NCBI RefSeq assembly: GCF_019279795.1 | Contig: NC_056725.1 | Location: 1,609,894,228 to 1,609,958,227, forward strand | Direction of reading: 5' to 3' | Length of the DNA: 64,000 nt | Source: Protopterus annectens | Taxonomy: Eukaryota; Chordata; Ceratodontiformes; Protopteridae | Shown here: piece after piece, positions 23,385 to 34,930 of the stretch | Position numbering within the stretch: position 1 is the first letter of the stretch | How the letters are laid out: each line of letters opens with the position of its first letter | Notes under the pieces: model-generated | The model's database searches: none | The model's input: the letters and a program-made list of their open reading frames with translations, nothing else | Told to the model about the DNA's origin: nothing | Position numbers and translations under genes: made by a program

Positions 23385-24563
23385 GTGAGTAATCTTCAGG
23401 TCAGTTGTATAGTGATAGAGGGGCTACTCTATCACTATGTGAGTAATCTTCAGGTCAGTTGTATAGTGATAGAGGGGCTACTCTATCACTATGTGAGTAA
23501 TCTTCAGGTCAGTTGTATAGTGATAGAGGGGATACTCTATCACTTTGTGAGTAATCTTCAGGTCAGTTGTATAGTGATAGAGGGGCTACTCTATCACTGT
23601 GAGTAATCTTCAGGTCAGTTGTATAGTGATAGAGGGGCTACTCTATCACTATGTGAGTAATCTTCAGGTCAGTTGTATAGTGATAGAGGGGCTACTCTAT
23701 CATTATGTGAGTAATCTTCAGGTCAGTTGTATAGTGATAGAGGGGCTACTCTATCACTATGTGAGTAATCTTCAGGTCAGTTGTATAGTGATAGAGGGGC
23801 TACTCTATCACTATGTGAGTAATCTTCAGGTCAGGTGTATAGTGATAGAGGGGCTACTCTATCACTATGTGAGTAATCTTCAGGTCAGTTGTATAGTGAT
23901 AGAGGGGCTACTCTGTCACTATGTGAGTAATCTTCAGGTCAGTTGTATAGTGATAGAGGGGCTACTCTGTCACTATGTGAGTAATCTTCAGGTCAGTTGT
24001 AGAGTGAAAGAGGGGCTACTCTATCACTATGTGAGTAATCTTCAGGTCAGTTGTATAGTGATAGAGGGGCTACTCTGTCACTATGTGAGTAATCTTCAGG
24101 TCAGTTGTATAGTGAAAGAGGGGCTACTCTATCACTATGTGAGTAATCTTCAGGTCAGTTGTATAGTGATAGAGGGGCTACTCTATCACTATGTGAGTAA
24201 TCTTCAGGTCAGTTGTATAGTGATAGAGGGGCTACTCTATCACTATGTGAGTAATCTTCAGGTCAGTTGTATAGTGATAGAGGGGCTACTCTATCACTAT
24301 GTGAGTAATCTTCAGTTCAGTTGTATAGTGATAGAGGCTACTCTATAACTATGTGAGTAATCTTCAGGTCAGTTGTATAGTGATAGAGGGGCTACTCTAT
24401 CACTATGTGAGTAATCTTCAGTTCAGTTGTATAGTGATAGAGGGGCTACACTATCACTATGTGAGTAATCTTCAGGTCAGTTGTATAGTGATAGAGGGGC
24501 TACTCTATCACTATGTGAGTAATCTTCAGGTCAGTTGTATAGTGATAGAGGGGCTACTCTATC
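23385..24563 (+). repeat. 54-bp minisatellite, about 22 units, each with a 12-bp-stem hairpin
   Basis: The unit starts gtgagtaatcttcaggtcag and ends tatagtgatagaggggctac plus tctatcactat. Within it ATAGTGATAGAG and CTCTATCACTAT are perfect reverse complements around a 6-base loop (gggcta). Units are 95-100% alike; two shortened units lie near 23598 and 24335. The length is a multiple of three and the plus frame has no stop (repeat VSNLQVSCIVIEGLLYHY), so long open frames arise that I do not regard as genes. No spacers vary between units, so it is not a CRISPR array. Confidence 0.97.
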
Positions 24564-24589
24564 TAAATCTGGGAAAGGAGAGAAGGGTT

Positions 24590-26420
24590 GAAGGGGGGGT
24601 TATTAGACAGGGTTTGGACAAGGACAAAGCCAATGAGAGTTTAGGTGAGATTTAAGTGCAGTCTTGAAAAGACTGCAGGAAGGAAGAGTAGTTATTGTAG
24701 TGGGAAGGTTGTTTCTGAGCTTGGATATAGCACAGGAAAATAGTGCTTCACCTGCTGAGTTTTTGGCTTTGGTGACCTGGAGTAGATTTTTGTTGCAGGC
24801 GCGTAGTGGTCTAGAAGAGTGGTAGGGTTTGAGAATTGTATGGAGCGATGATATACGGACATGGTGGTTTACTAGTTTATGAGCAAAGGTGAGTTGAGTT
24901 TGGTGTAGGAGTTGTGGGAGTTCAAGCCAGTCACCATTTCTAAGGGAGACGCAATGGTGACTGCAGTACGAGGCACCAGTGGCAAATTTTGCGATTTTAT
25001 TGTAGCAGGCTTCGAGTTTGTGTAGGTCTGACTGTTTAAGGTTAGTAAGTATGGGAGATGCATAGAGTAGGGTAGAGATTAGTTGGGAGTTGGCAATAGA
25101 GATTCTTGCTGTTTCGGTGAGGTATTGGTGACTTCTATATCAGGCACCCATTTTTTTTGTGAACTTTTTTTATGGTTAGTGATATGTGGGTGTCAGATAT
25201 AAGATTATTGTCTATTAGTACATCAAGTAGTTTTGTGTGGGCAGTTGGTGAAATGGAGGTATTATCCTTGGCTTGAATAGTGAAATGTGGGGTGTTTGGG
25301 GTAGAATTGGAGGATTGGAAGATGAGGAGTTTGGTTTTATTTGGATTAAGGAGAAGCTGGGCTTTAGATAGCCAGCATTCAACTGAAGAGAACGATTCTT
25401 GGGTGATCTGTTGGAGTTCTGTTAGAGTTGGGACTGAGCAGATGAGGGTGGAATCATCTGCATACTGTATGAGGGAGGCATGTTTGGTTGCAGTTTGCAG
25501 GTTGTTGGTGAAAAGGGAGAAAAGTAGGAGACCAAGGATGGAGCCTTGGGGAACCCCAAGAGTAACAGGGAGATGAGTGGATAGATTGCTTTTCCCAGAT
25601 AACTGATTGCTGGTGGCCTTGTAGATAGCTGTGGAACCAATTTGTGGCTGGTGTGGAGAAAGAGAAGTCAGATAGAGCAGAGAGTAGTCGATTGTGTGAC
25701 ACAATGTTAAAGACTTTAGATAGATTTAGAAATACAGCAGAGGAGAGGAGGCCATTGTTTTTGTGATGGAGGATAGTGTTGGTGAAGGAGAAGAGAGTAG
25801 TTATCATGCTGTGGTGTGGTCTGAAACCATGCTGGGTATTGGAGAGGAGGTTATTGTTAGGGAGGAAATTGGAGACCTGTGAGTTGATGCATTTTTCAAG
25901 TATCTTGGAGAGGGGGGAGAGGATGGCAATGGGGCAGCAGTTGGAGAGGTCAGTGGAGGGGCCACCTTTGTGCAGGGGAATGATGTGTGATATTTTCCAT
26001 AGCATGGGTACATAGGATTCATATATGGAGTGGTTGATTAATATAGAAATAGGATAAGCTAGGACATCAGCTGCGATCTTTAGGTATTCAGCGGGCAGGC
26101 AGTTGGCTGCTTGTTTTGTGAGTTTTAGTTTTGTCATGAGTCTTTTTATGTAGGAGGTGGGTACTGTGGAGAGAAAGAAGGTAGGGATGGGTGGTTTTGG
26201 AGTGGGTGAGGGGGGAATTAGTGTAGGGAAGTGTTTTATTGTTAGGGATAGATCGGATTCTGTGAAGTGTTTATTGAAGGAATCGGCAATGCTACTGGTG
26301 GAGAGAGGGGTGGTTGGTGGGGGGTGGGGTGCTTACTTTTCCTGCGCAGAGCACAGAGTTAATAGTGGACCAAAATTGCTTAGTGTTGTTTTGGGAGGAG
26401 TTTAGGGAAGTCTGATAGAA
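24590..26420 (-). pseudogene. L2-like reverse transcriptase (frameshifted)
   Basis: Minus-strand ORF2 remains. The linker and first RT motifs are in the frame 25454-26137 (PLHKGGPSTDLSNCCPIAIL, TQHGFRPHHSM, motif A AVFLNLSKVFNIVSHNRLL, where the catalytic Asp of LDLSKAFD is Asn). Motif B GVPQGSILGLLLFSLF and motif C IQYADDSTLIC, with the classical YADD, lie in the frame 25135-25704, followed by LNPNKTKLLIF. The C-terminal region (YNKIAKFATGASYCSHHC, DWLELPQLL) is at about 24650-25060. The motif A change (LNLSK for LDLSK) would disable catalysis even apart from the shifts. Confidence 0.87.
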
Positions 26421-26600
26421 AAGAGCTTTGTCTGCTTTTACTTACTTTTTAATCTTGTTACGTAGTTCAAGGAAAAGTTGCCTGTTTGAGGGTTTTTTAT
26501 TTATGCGCCAGCATTCCCATGTTTTATCCCTGGTTTTCATAAGATCCCTGGTGGTCTGTAGCAGTGCTTATTTGTGGGCAGCGCAGATAGCCATAATGCA

Positions 26601-27732
26601 TTTGTGTAATGACTGTAAATACCACCCTAAAGCTTTACATTTCCATTCATACATTTCATACAGTTCTCAAATTGAAATGTTTATTACTACAAATAAAATA
26701 TGGATACCTCAACAGCAAGGATATACAGGTGCATACATATTAAACAAACAGTATTTGTTTATCCAAACAAACCAAACATGTAGAGCTGTAGAGCAGTAAC
26801 TGTTAAAGAATGTCCTGGGTTCTAAACCTTCTCCCATAAACCTATTTAAGCTATGCTGACACAGACAGAGCTTTTTAGTACTTCATCCCATGATAGACTT
26901 ACAGTTTTTAAAGGTAACTGTAAAACTGTGAGTGTTGACTGACTGAGCCATAGAACACATTATCTCCTGTTTCCCAAAATAGCCAGAAAATATCTGCTAA
27001 TAATGGAAGCATTGGTGTTGCAGCATTATATACTTGTTTCCACAGACTTTGAACCTAAGGCATTGATACACTGCAGGTATAGTTAACATTCCACTGTTCC
27101 TTTGGTGGCAGTGCCAACATGTTTGCCCCATGGAAATCAATATGTCTGACCCCTGGAAATGCTTCATTTTAACCATATATTTAAAGCTGTCCTTTTCCAT
27201 ATCAGATTAAAATCTGTGAAAGCAAAGTCATGTAGACTTCATATATTTTATATATACACAAGTAGCAAATGCCTCCTAATTAGAATATGTTTTTATCCTA
27301 AATTCATTAAAAAGAATTTATGCAGTAATTACTAATTCTACAAGCAATATTTCAACTCCAAACTAACAAATAATGTAATTAGACCATTACAACCTCTACC
27401 CTTAAATTACAATAAAACAGTATGTAATAAATAGTAAAAAAAGACATGGAGAAAGTAGGACAGGAAGGATATAAATAACACTGTTATAGAAACCTTAAAT
27501 AAACATAATAAACATGCCAATAAAACATTTTAAAATTCTTCATTCCTAAAGGTAAATCACAATAAGTATTTTATACATAGTCCTTATTCAAGGAGTCAAA
27601 CTTTATTTTGTTCACTATGACTTTGTCACTTTGGTGATAGTTGTTTTAAGCAAGGCAATGTGGAGATAAATGCCTCATACTGGGGTCATGGGACCCATTT
27701 CCCACATGGAAGGCATATTATTTTATGTTTTA

Positions 27733-27734
<2 letters not shown>
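26601..27734. other. No recognised feature
   Basis: AT-rich, no recognised motif or repeat. Confidence 0.45.

Positions 27735-27811
<77 letters not shown>
27735..27811 (+). repeat. (GT)n microsatellite
   Basis: About 38 uninterrupted GT units. Confidence 0.98.
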
Positions 27812-27812
<1 letters not shown>

Positions 27813-28555
27813 TGTGTTTAAAATATATGCAGTTGCATTTTGTCTTTGTTGTATCATAAAAGGGAATCAACCATGTGTTATAATTTTTTCAGTGGATTTT
27901 CAGTCGTAATATTTTTTTCTTTCATTATTGTATAGTCAACATTCTGTAATCAATGAAGTCCAAATAAAATTTTGTGTTATCTGCAAACCAAGTTTGAGAA
28001 CTTTTTTCTCGTATGAGCATTCCTGAGTCTCCTACTTGAAGTATCAAATTGGTAATCAATACCTCAACTGCCAGCATGAAGAAGAATATTACTATTCACA
28101 GAATGACAAATCCTGTCAAATCTTTCTGTGCAGTTGTACTTTAGGGGTGCAGTAATGCTGCACTCCACTACCAATCAATCTGCTAGGATGGTGATCTGCC
28201 GTGGTAACCCCTAATGGGCAAAGCCAAAAGACATTACTTTGGACTGATATACATAGTACAATGATATATTTTAGGCAGTAATTGTGCCACCTAGAACTCT
28301 TAGGCTTCAAGACTTTTTTTTTGTTTGCGTGCCTAAGACCTCTATACCACAAGCCCTGGTTTATGCCTTAACAAATTGCTGACAACTACAAGCTGGGTAT
28401 CATTACCACTCCCCACAGGAATGCTAACAAACAAATGCTGTACAAAGAATGTGCTCAAAGTAATGCAGAAAAGTGTGTGCCATCTTCACCATTTGGAAAC
28501 ATCCCTTGGTTACAGCCTGGCATTATAGGTATCCCCTGACAACATACTAAACCTG
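27812..28555. other. No recognised feature
   Basis: No motif recognised; the right end may contain unalignable sequence of the CR1 fragment that follows. Confidence 0.4.
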
Positions 28556-28830
28556 TTGTCAGGGATTTCAGCACCTGGGCTGACAATTCCTTCACCTTTG
28601 ACAAACATGTTGCAACAGTAGTTAGAAAATCCTTCTGTGTATTGCAACTGATTTCCAAAGCTATTATATATATGTCAAGGGATATTATTGTGTGCTTGTT
28701 TTCAGCCCTAATTACCCCAGTTATTGAGTACCATGACACCTTTGGTATATACCTAGCTAAACAAATACAGTTAGAAAAGCCACAAACACGTCTGTGCTCC
28801 CCAAAACAATATGGGTATAAAAAGCTTGAG
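28556..28830 (+). mobile_element. CR1-type LINE fragment (RT C-terminal part)
   Basis: The plus strand reads RDFSTWADNSFTFDKHVATV, then VVRKSFCVLQLISKAI, then SALITPVIEYHDTFGIYLAK. These match RDLGTQVDSNLSFDNHVAKV, VVRKTVYIAHLIMKGF and SSLIRPIIEYNAPFGMYL of the CR1 at 61.1-61.3 kb block by block. It keeps neither the catalytic RT motifs nor the CR1 3' end. Several stops and shifts show it is old. Confidence 0.8.
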
Positions 28831-29865
28831 CCGCCAGGATTGATTAAGAGTCATATCCCTATTCTCCATCTCACATTCCACGCCATCTCAGATCTCATTG
28901 TAATAAATCTATTATACGTTCACACAATGAATGGCTAAAAAAACACACAAATGAAGGATTTAAACCTCCAAAAACATATAATTAAAATGTGTCCAAAGGA
29001 TCTATAAACAGAGTGACACAAATGGATCGCTGAAGGCAAACTTTGAACATTAGATGGATACACAGATACTCATCACCATCATGTTTTGGCCCTCCAGGAG
29101 TCAGGGTGCACTTCTTGAAGGTAGTATTATTCAAGGCACACAGGGTCTTCAGTCTTATTTGCCTTGCATTTCCTAGGAGGCAATAATCCTATAACACATA
29201 AACCATAGGATCTGTATTTGACCTACAGAGTGTCTCCCTATATTCACTTATAATAGGAGGCAATTTTAAATCTAAAAACAGAAGAAACTGTTTTATTCTG
29301 TATAACAGAAGTGTGATTGTTAAATCAGCTTTGCATCTATATGGCTCTTTTGCATTTGAGCAACAAGTAGGAAACTCTAATGTCTGACATTATTGACTGC
29401 CTGTAATTCTCAATAATAATAATAATTGACCAGAAAGTAAAAAAAAACTTATAATGGAGAGGAAAAATATGAGCCAATCAGGGACATTACACAAAACTCT
29501 TGACAGTTTAGAATAATATGCATAGGTGTCATTAAGTCTTTTAATTAAAGATAACATTGAAGATAGAAGGATTAGTGAGTGCAGTGCACTAAAAAGGGGC
29601 AGTGCCATGTTAAACTAGATAAAACTTGTAGATTTTCTTGCCTTCTTTGAGAGTAAGATTTAGTTCTCTCCTACAAGTGGTCACCAAAATACTAATGGAC
29701 CATGAAGTTTAAAAGTGTGTTTAAAAGTGTGATAAACTTTGACTGAAAGACTGCAATCTCAGTTTAGATTGAATAATTATCCATTATTCTATGAACTTTG
29801 AATAGAACCATGTTTTCTTACAATGTTCTAGTAAACATTGTTTTAAGAATAGTTTGGTGCCTCCA

Positions 29866-29868
<3 letters not shown>
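28831..29868. other. No recognised feature
   Basis: No motif or repeat recognised beyond an (AAT)n-like short run near 29410-29425. Confidence 0.45.

Positions 29869-29926
<58 letters not shown>
29869..29926 (+). repeat. (AC)n then (AT)n microsatellite
   Basis: About 23 AC units followed by about six AT units, directly abutting the left arm of the fold-back element. Confidence 0.97.
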
Positions 29927-29989
29927 GGGTTCACTTCAGAAGCTCGAAATACTGAAATCTCGAATTTCAGTATCTCAAGCCCAAAAAGT

Positions 29990-30168
29990 CTAAACCCCGG
30001 GTATCACTTCTGTGTCACTGTTAGACAGAGGCACAGTATACTAACCTCGAAAAAGGGCATAGCAAAATTAATTTAAAATGGGTGGCGAAAGCCAAACACA
30101 CTCTGGCTAGGCTTATAAATGCCCTAGGGCAGATAGCCTAGTATGAACCTATGAACCTATGAACCCAT
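29990..30168 (+). mobile_element. Short CR1 3' end
   Basis: From about accccgg to the repeats cctatgaacctatgaaccc this is almost identical to 61704-61880, with only a handful of substitutions over about 170 bp, two of them at CpG-type positions. It is a severely 5'-truncated CR1 insertion of the same young family, landing in the left arm of the fold-back element. Confidence 0.93.
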
Positions 30169-30265
30169 AATAGCGAATGTTTAGAAGCGCGAAATTCAAA
30201 ACCTTGAATACCGAAGGTTTTGAATTTCCCGCTTCTAAAGTTCCGCTATGGCTATGTATTCAGGT

Positions 30266-30407
<142 letters not shown>

Positions 30408-30548
30408 AGCAAAATTGTGAAATTCAAAACCTCCGGTATTCGAGGTTTTGAATTTGTGATTTTCAGTTTTCGATGTTTTGTGGATTCAACTTCTTGGGCT
30501 TGAGATACTGAAATTGAGATGTCAGTATTTCAAGCTTCTGAAGTGAAT

Positions 30549-30550
<2 letters not shown>

Positions 30551-30589
<39 letters not shown>

Positions 30590-30598
30590 GTCAGGTAG

Positions 30599-30664
<66 letters not shown>
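30551..30664 (+). repeat. Compound (AT)n and (GT)n microsatellite
   Basis: (AT)n at 30551-30586, a short unique piece (tatgtcaggtag), (AT)n at 30600-30620, then (GT)n to about 30664. Abuts the right arm of the fold-back element. Confidence 0.96.
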
Positions 30665-30665
<1 letters not shown>

Positions 30666-32092
30666 TACTGTCTTCTATATTGCCTTACTTTAGTCTTGGT
30701 TTAGATCCTTTCACTTAATTGACACCCAATATTTGCTTTTGTAAAAAAATAAATCTTTTGCAATGCGATAACCATGGATGGTTTATTTTACTCAAAGGGC
30801 ACATAAATGTGAAAAATGAAACTTGTGTGATTTTGTCACAGTGAAAGTAGGTATTTATGTTAATTAACATATTGCCATGAAAATTGTAATTATTATGTAT
30901 GTAAGTTATTTCACTGTGAACTAGCAATCTGTTGGAGCTTTGGGCAGCAGAGAAATTCAGCAGTATCATGATATAAAAAGAAAATGCAATGCAAGTACAG
31001 TAAAGGAATTTTCACTTTATTAGTCTGACATAAACTTTTGAAAAAGTAATTAGATACTCTTTTTAAGGACCACATCAAAAAATGCTAATGGTTTTGCTTC
31101 AGGATTATTTTTTGCTAAATAGCTGTCTTCGAATGTATGCTGTTATCTGTTAGGGTGGTTGGTTTGCACAGTGTACAAAACTTTAAGTATGGCATTGTTA
31201 TTTTGAATATGTCACATTTTAGGAAAGTTTTCATGCAGTCTCAGAATTGTCCTGGTGAGTTATTGTTGGAAATGTTCAACCATGTTGTTTTCTGCAATGA
31301 AATAGGTCTTCATCAATGTCTGTGTAATCTTCCCAAACGTAAAATATGCAGTATGCTTTAACTTCACTTGTCACTATACCATTATTTATCAATATCTATA
31401 AAATAATTTGGAATGAATGTTTATGTTAAGCGGTGTAAAAATAGAAGTTATTTTGCATGCACAGAGTCAACCATTTTAATAGTTGTAAAACATAGCATTT
31501 CCACTCAGACCCCTATTGATAACTAAAATTGTGACTGGCATTTCTTTGTTAATTATTATACTACTAGAAGATAGATTGGCTAAAATATAACTACTGATTT
31601 TTGGTTCATAATCAAGAAATGTACGCTTTTTTTTTCTTCTGACTGATTTTTTTCTTCTAACTACTGTAGTTTGGTATATAATATTATACTTTTCAAAAGA
31701 AGCAGTACCTTTACTATCCCTGACAATGTACAAAAACACTGCCACTGAGAATAAGACAACAGCCTGGTTTCCCATTATTAAAATAGAAAGGTGAGAGAAA
31801 AAGTGTCCAAAATCTTCTATGTGAGAAGGCCTGACATAATTCACTTTATTGCCAGAGAAACAAAAGCCAAGGGTAACCTCATTACGACCATATTCATTTC
31901 AAACTGTCTGACAATGGAGACCTAATAGGAATCAGCACAGGTGTCTTTGTTAGGTCTAGTATAATAAAAGGTATTGTATTGCATGCAGAATAACATGTAT
32001 TTCTGTTCTGTTACATTTTCCAAATATATGAAAGTATATCTTAAACAATAAAAAAAACTCAACTTAAACTGGAACTTAGTATAATGTAATGT
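30665..32092. other. No recognised feature
   Basis: A minus-strand frame of 122 codons at 31476-31844 begins with a hydrophobic stretch and has a basic run later, but resembles no family I know and has no splice or promoter context. I do not call it a gene. Confidence 0.4.
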
Positions 32093-32195
32093 AAGCAAAT
32101 GGAGCTTTTCTCCCAGGGCCTCCACAGAAAATGGGTGCCTCTGCTGAAAAGGGGTATTACCCAGTTGGACTTAACAAAGACAAATACATACATAA
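32093..32195 (+). mobile_element. Solitary L2-like 3' end
   Basis: ggagcttttctcccagggcc followed by tccacagaaaatggg and an end reading acaaatacatacataaa matches the tail at 20181-20284. Only the last 100 bp are present, either a very short LINE insertion or a SINE using this tail. Confidence 0.8.
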
Positions 32196-33904
32196 AACAC
32201 TTTTTTTTGTTTCTTTAATTTGCTGACCTCACCCTTTGCAGACTCCTCTTCATTCTAAGTTTTCAGAAGGGAAGACCAGTGAAACAGACATTTTTTACTC
32301 AAAAAATACTTCATACTATAGAGTACTCTGCCTGTAATGGCACATACATCCCTATATGTCTGTCCTATCTGACAAAAGTATCACCCCCCCCCCCCCAGAT
32401 GTTGCTGTTCCACTTCTTCATGTGCTTTGTCTCATACGCAGGTCATCTAAAGTGTAGTCAAGTCCAGTTTTAGCATTCCATTGGAATCTGAGCAGACCCC
32501 AGCACAGTTTTCCCTCTTCATTCGGTGTCAGATTAAATTATTTAGCTTTCCTCACACTAATGTAAATTACCTCAATATAACATGTTAACATCATTCTACA
32601 CAGCAGACTACAGTTCATTTGATGGTGGATTTTTATGCCCATTCATGAAAGCAGGCAATTTGGCTGCATTATGATGGAAATGTTGTGGGATGCACCCCCC
32701 CAGCCCCTTTGCAGTAGTCCTAGTGCCCATCTTATTAAATTCATCTCCACCTCAGCCCTTAGCAATCAAGACTGTGTCTCATTTACAGATGTGCAATCAC
32801 TCCAGTTTTTAGTAAAGCAATATGGGATAGTAAGTAGCTACCTTGATCAGTTTAGCCCTGCACCATTTTTTCCAGCACAACAAATGTGCTTCAAACAGCT
32901 ACAACATTAAGAAAGAATCCCTTGTGCAAATGCAAAAAAAAATCTAATTTCACTCTCCTTACTAACTGACTTTTGTGTAATATATCCACTTTTCTAAGTA
33001 GTTTAAGCAGCATAAAAGCATGGCCTGAGACCTTGAGCAAAGGGTGCTGTCAATAGGAGCTGGAAACCTATAAGTATGCTCAATATCACGTTGTTTTAAA
33101 TGCTGAAAACTAAGCAGTTCTTCAAAATTGTGCTCAGCATTTCATTTGTATACAGAATCCATCATTCAGGTCATGGCGGTGTTTCACAGATAGTATTTTG
33201 AAATGCCGAATAAACTACTTATGCTTTATTGACGAGCCCATAAAAGTAATGAAACATTTCATGCCTGTAGCTAGTGCAGCTGGGCTTTATTGGCCTGAAT
33301 GTCTCAATAAAGATTTACAAAATGTAAAAAGTCAGTGGGCGTTTTGAAGCCGTATAGCTGAAGCACTTACATGTCCCTAGGGGATTGTTTACATATTTCC
33401 CATGGGTTTCATAAAGGAGGTTTAAGGTTCTAAACAGGGGAATCTCTTGTTTGCAAACTTCTTTTTACCTATAATTTTTTGTCTGTGTGACCCTTTTATT
33501 TCTTGTTTTATTCTATAACAATGTAAAAAGAAAATGTAGAAAGACATGGCAGGTTAAGTGCCATTTCTGCATACAACAGAGTTAGTTAAACTCAAGTTTG
33601 TAAGTAAATAAATCCCCATTTTACTCCTTTAGTTCGATTGGAGTATAAAATACTTTCACGTTACCATATTTGACAAATAATACTGAGGAAGGAATAGCAT
33701 AATGTTTACATGGCATTATTCTCAAACAATAAAGAACAAAGGGATATATAAGAAAAAAATGCTTTTCTAACTTTAAGATATTGCAAAAAGCATAGAGAAA
33801 ATGTTTGACAGGACTTTATCAGCAAAAACTTTAATCTGAAATAGTGTACTTCTAGCATTATCATTAATACAGAGAACAAAAACTTGGTGTGTATATTTAC
33901 CTTC
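32196..33904. other. No recognised feature
   Basis: C-runs near 32385-32397 and 32694-32702. No gene or element recognised. Confidence 0.45.
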
Positions 33905-34445
33905 TTATTTTTCTTTCTGCTGCTCCCCCTTAGGGGGTCTAAGCTGAGATGACCCTCTAATATACTCCTTTCTAATCCTTTACATCCTTATCACACCCAA
34001 TGCAAATTTTAACATCTTTAACTCTGCCACCTCCAGATCTGACTCCTGTCTTTTCATCAGTGCGACTGTCTCCAACCCATATAACATAGCTGGTCTCATT
34101 ACTATCTTGTAGACCTCCCCTTTCACTCTTACTGGTACCCGCCTGTCACAAATCACACCTAACACTCTTCTCCACCCACTCCATCCTACCTCCAGTCTCT
34201 TCTTCATCTCTCTTCCACATTCCCCATTACTCTGAACTGTTGATCCTATGTATTTAAACTCATCCACCTTCGCCAGCTCTACTCCCTGCATCCTCACCAT
34301 TCCTCTGTCCTTCCCTCATTCACACACAAATATTTTGTCTTATTCCTGCTGACCTTCATTCCTGTCCTGTCCAGAGCATATCTCCACGTCTTCAGGGTCT
34401 CCTCAACGTGTTCCCTACATTCTAGTCCGTGGGGAATCCTGTCTA
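33905..34445 (-). mobile_element. RTE-type LINE, 3' fragment
   Basis: Minus-strand 106-codon frame (33980-34300) with ELAKVDEFKYIGSTVQSNGE, then GWSGWRRVLGVICDRRVPVR, then VYKIVMRPAMLYGLETVAL. This series (FKYLGS, W, DRR, LK.KVYK, RP..LYG.E) is the C-terminal region after the RT of RTE-type LINEs, widespread in fish. Upstream to about 34445 (GQDRNEGQQE, other frame) is decayed coding. The 3' end near 33918-33960 reads, on the minus strand, ctaagggggagcagcagaaa, close to a tail often seen at the ends of fish repeats. RT catalytic motifs are missing. The clade is inferred from memory. Confidence 0.78.
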
Positions 34446-34739
34446 GTCTCATCAAATAAGTTTACCTTCCATTGATTTCTTATTACTGAAATAAATTTTG
34501 CCTTTTTATTCTTTTTTGTTGTATTTGTAATAACATAAATGTAAACTCACTAAACAAGTTTATTTAACTGCTAAAGCATCAGTACTGTCAGTTTTAAACA
34601 ATTCTAACAGTGCCATTATTATATGTAGCGCTATTTAGAAGTTATATTTGTTAGAATTAAAAGGTTTATCATATGCTATGTTTACTCTCTTTTACAGCAT
34701 GTTATGTGGAAAGGGAGTTTACGGTGGCAATTTAGTATG
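34446..34739. other. No recognised feature
   Basis: AT-rich; nothing recognised. Confidence 0.4.
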
Positions 34740-34930
34740 GAAGATTAAGGCTATGGGTTGCTAATTAGCTTTATTTGGTAATCCTGGGTTTGATTCTCTT
34801 CTCAGTCACTGTCTTGTGTGTGTCTTTAGGCAATCCACTTAACTAGACACTGCTGTAAGTCTTCTACTAAAACAGGACTTACCCCAGTTGTACAATATGA
34901 ATAACAAAAACATATAAGTAAAAAAAAATA
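34740..34930 (+). mobile_element. tRNA-derived SINE with MIR/CORE-like centre
   Basis: The head carries a B box (ctgggtttgattctc) with weak A-box sequence about 35 bp earlier. The middle, gtgtctttaggcaatccact followed by taac, resembles the CORE segment of MIR-type SINEs (ttgggcaagtcacttaac). The 3' part (aggacttaccccagttg, ending ataagtaaaaaaaaataaaa) resembles the L2-like tail at 32150-32195. A MIR-like SINE with an L2 tail is the classic pairing. Diverged; no target duplication found. Confidence 0.6.

Larger units (their letters stand above)
23058..26600 (-). mobile_element. L2-like LINE with a minisatellite in its 3' UTR
   Basis: Minus-strand copy. The 3' end is at the left (AAAT-rich run from 23058, then catttgtttactggg and cctttttcagtggaggcctg on the plus strand). 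The 3' UTR is swollen by the 54-bp minisatellite at 23385-24563. The C-terminal region, RT and linker run rightwards to about 26600 (NRQLFLELRNKI near 26460). The endonuclease is missing, so it is 5'-truncated. The reading frame is broken at several places. The plus strand here is G-rich and C-poor, the mirror image of the sense-strand bias of the 15-20 kb copy. Confidence 0.9.

Noticed and set aside
23599-24348. A 249-codon open frame of 18-residue repeats
   Set aside because: It arises because the 54-bp minisatellite unit is a multiple of three and lacks a stop. It sits antisense in a LINE 3' UTR and has no start context, so I treat it as repeat DNA and not a gene.
23385-24563. CRISPR array
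   Set aside because: Units are contiguous with no variable spacers, and the context is a vertebrate LINE.
31476-31844. 122-codon minus-strand frame with a hydrophobic start and a basic run
   Set aside because: No family similarity, no splice or promoter support, and length is within chance for AT-rich sequence of this size.
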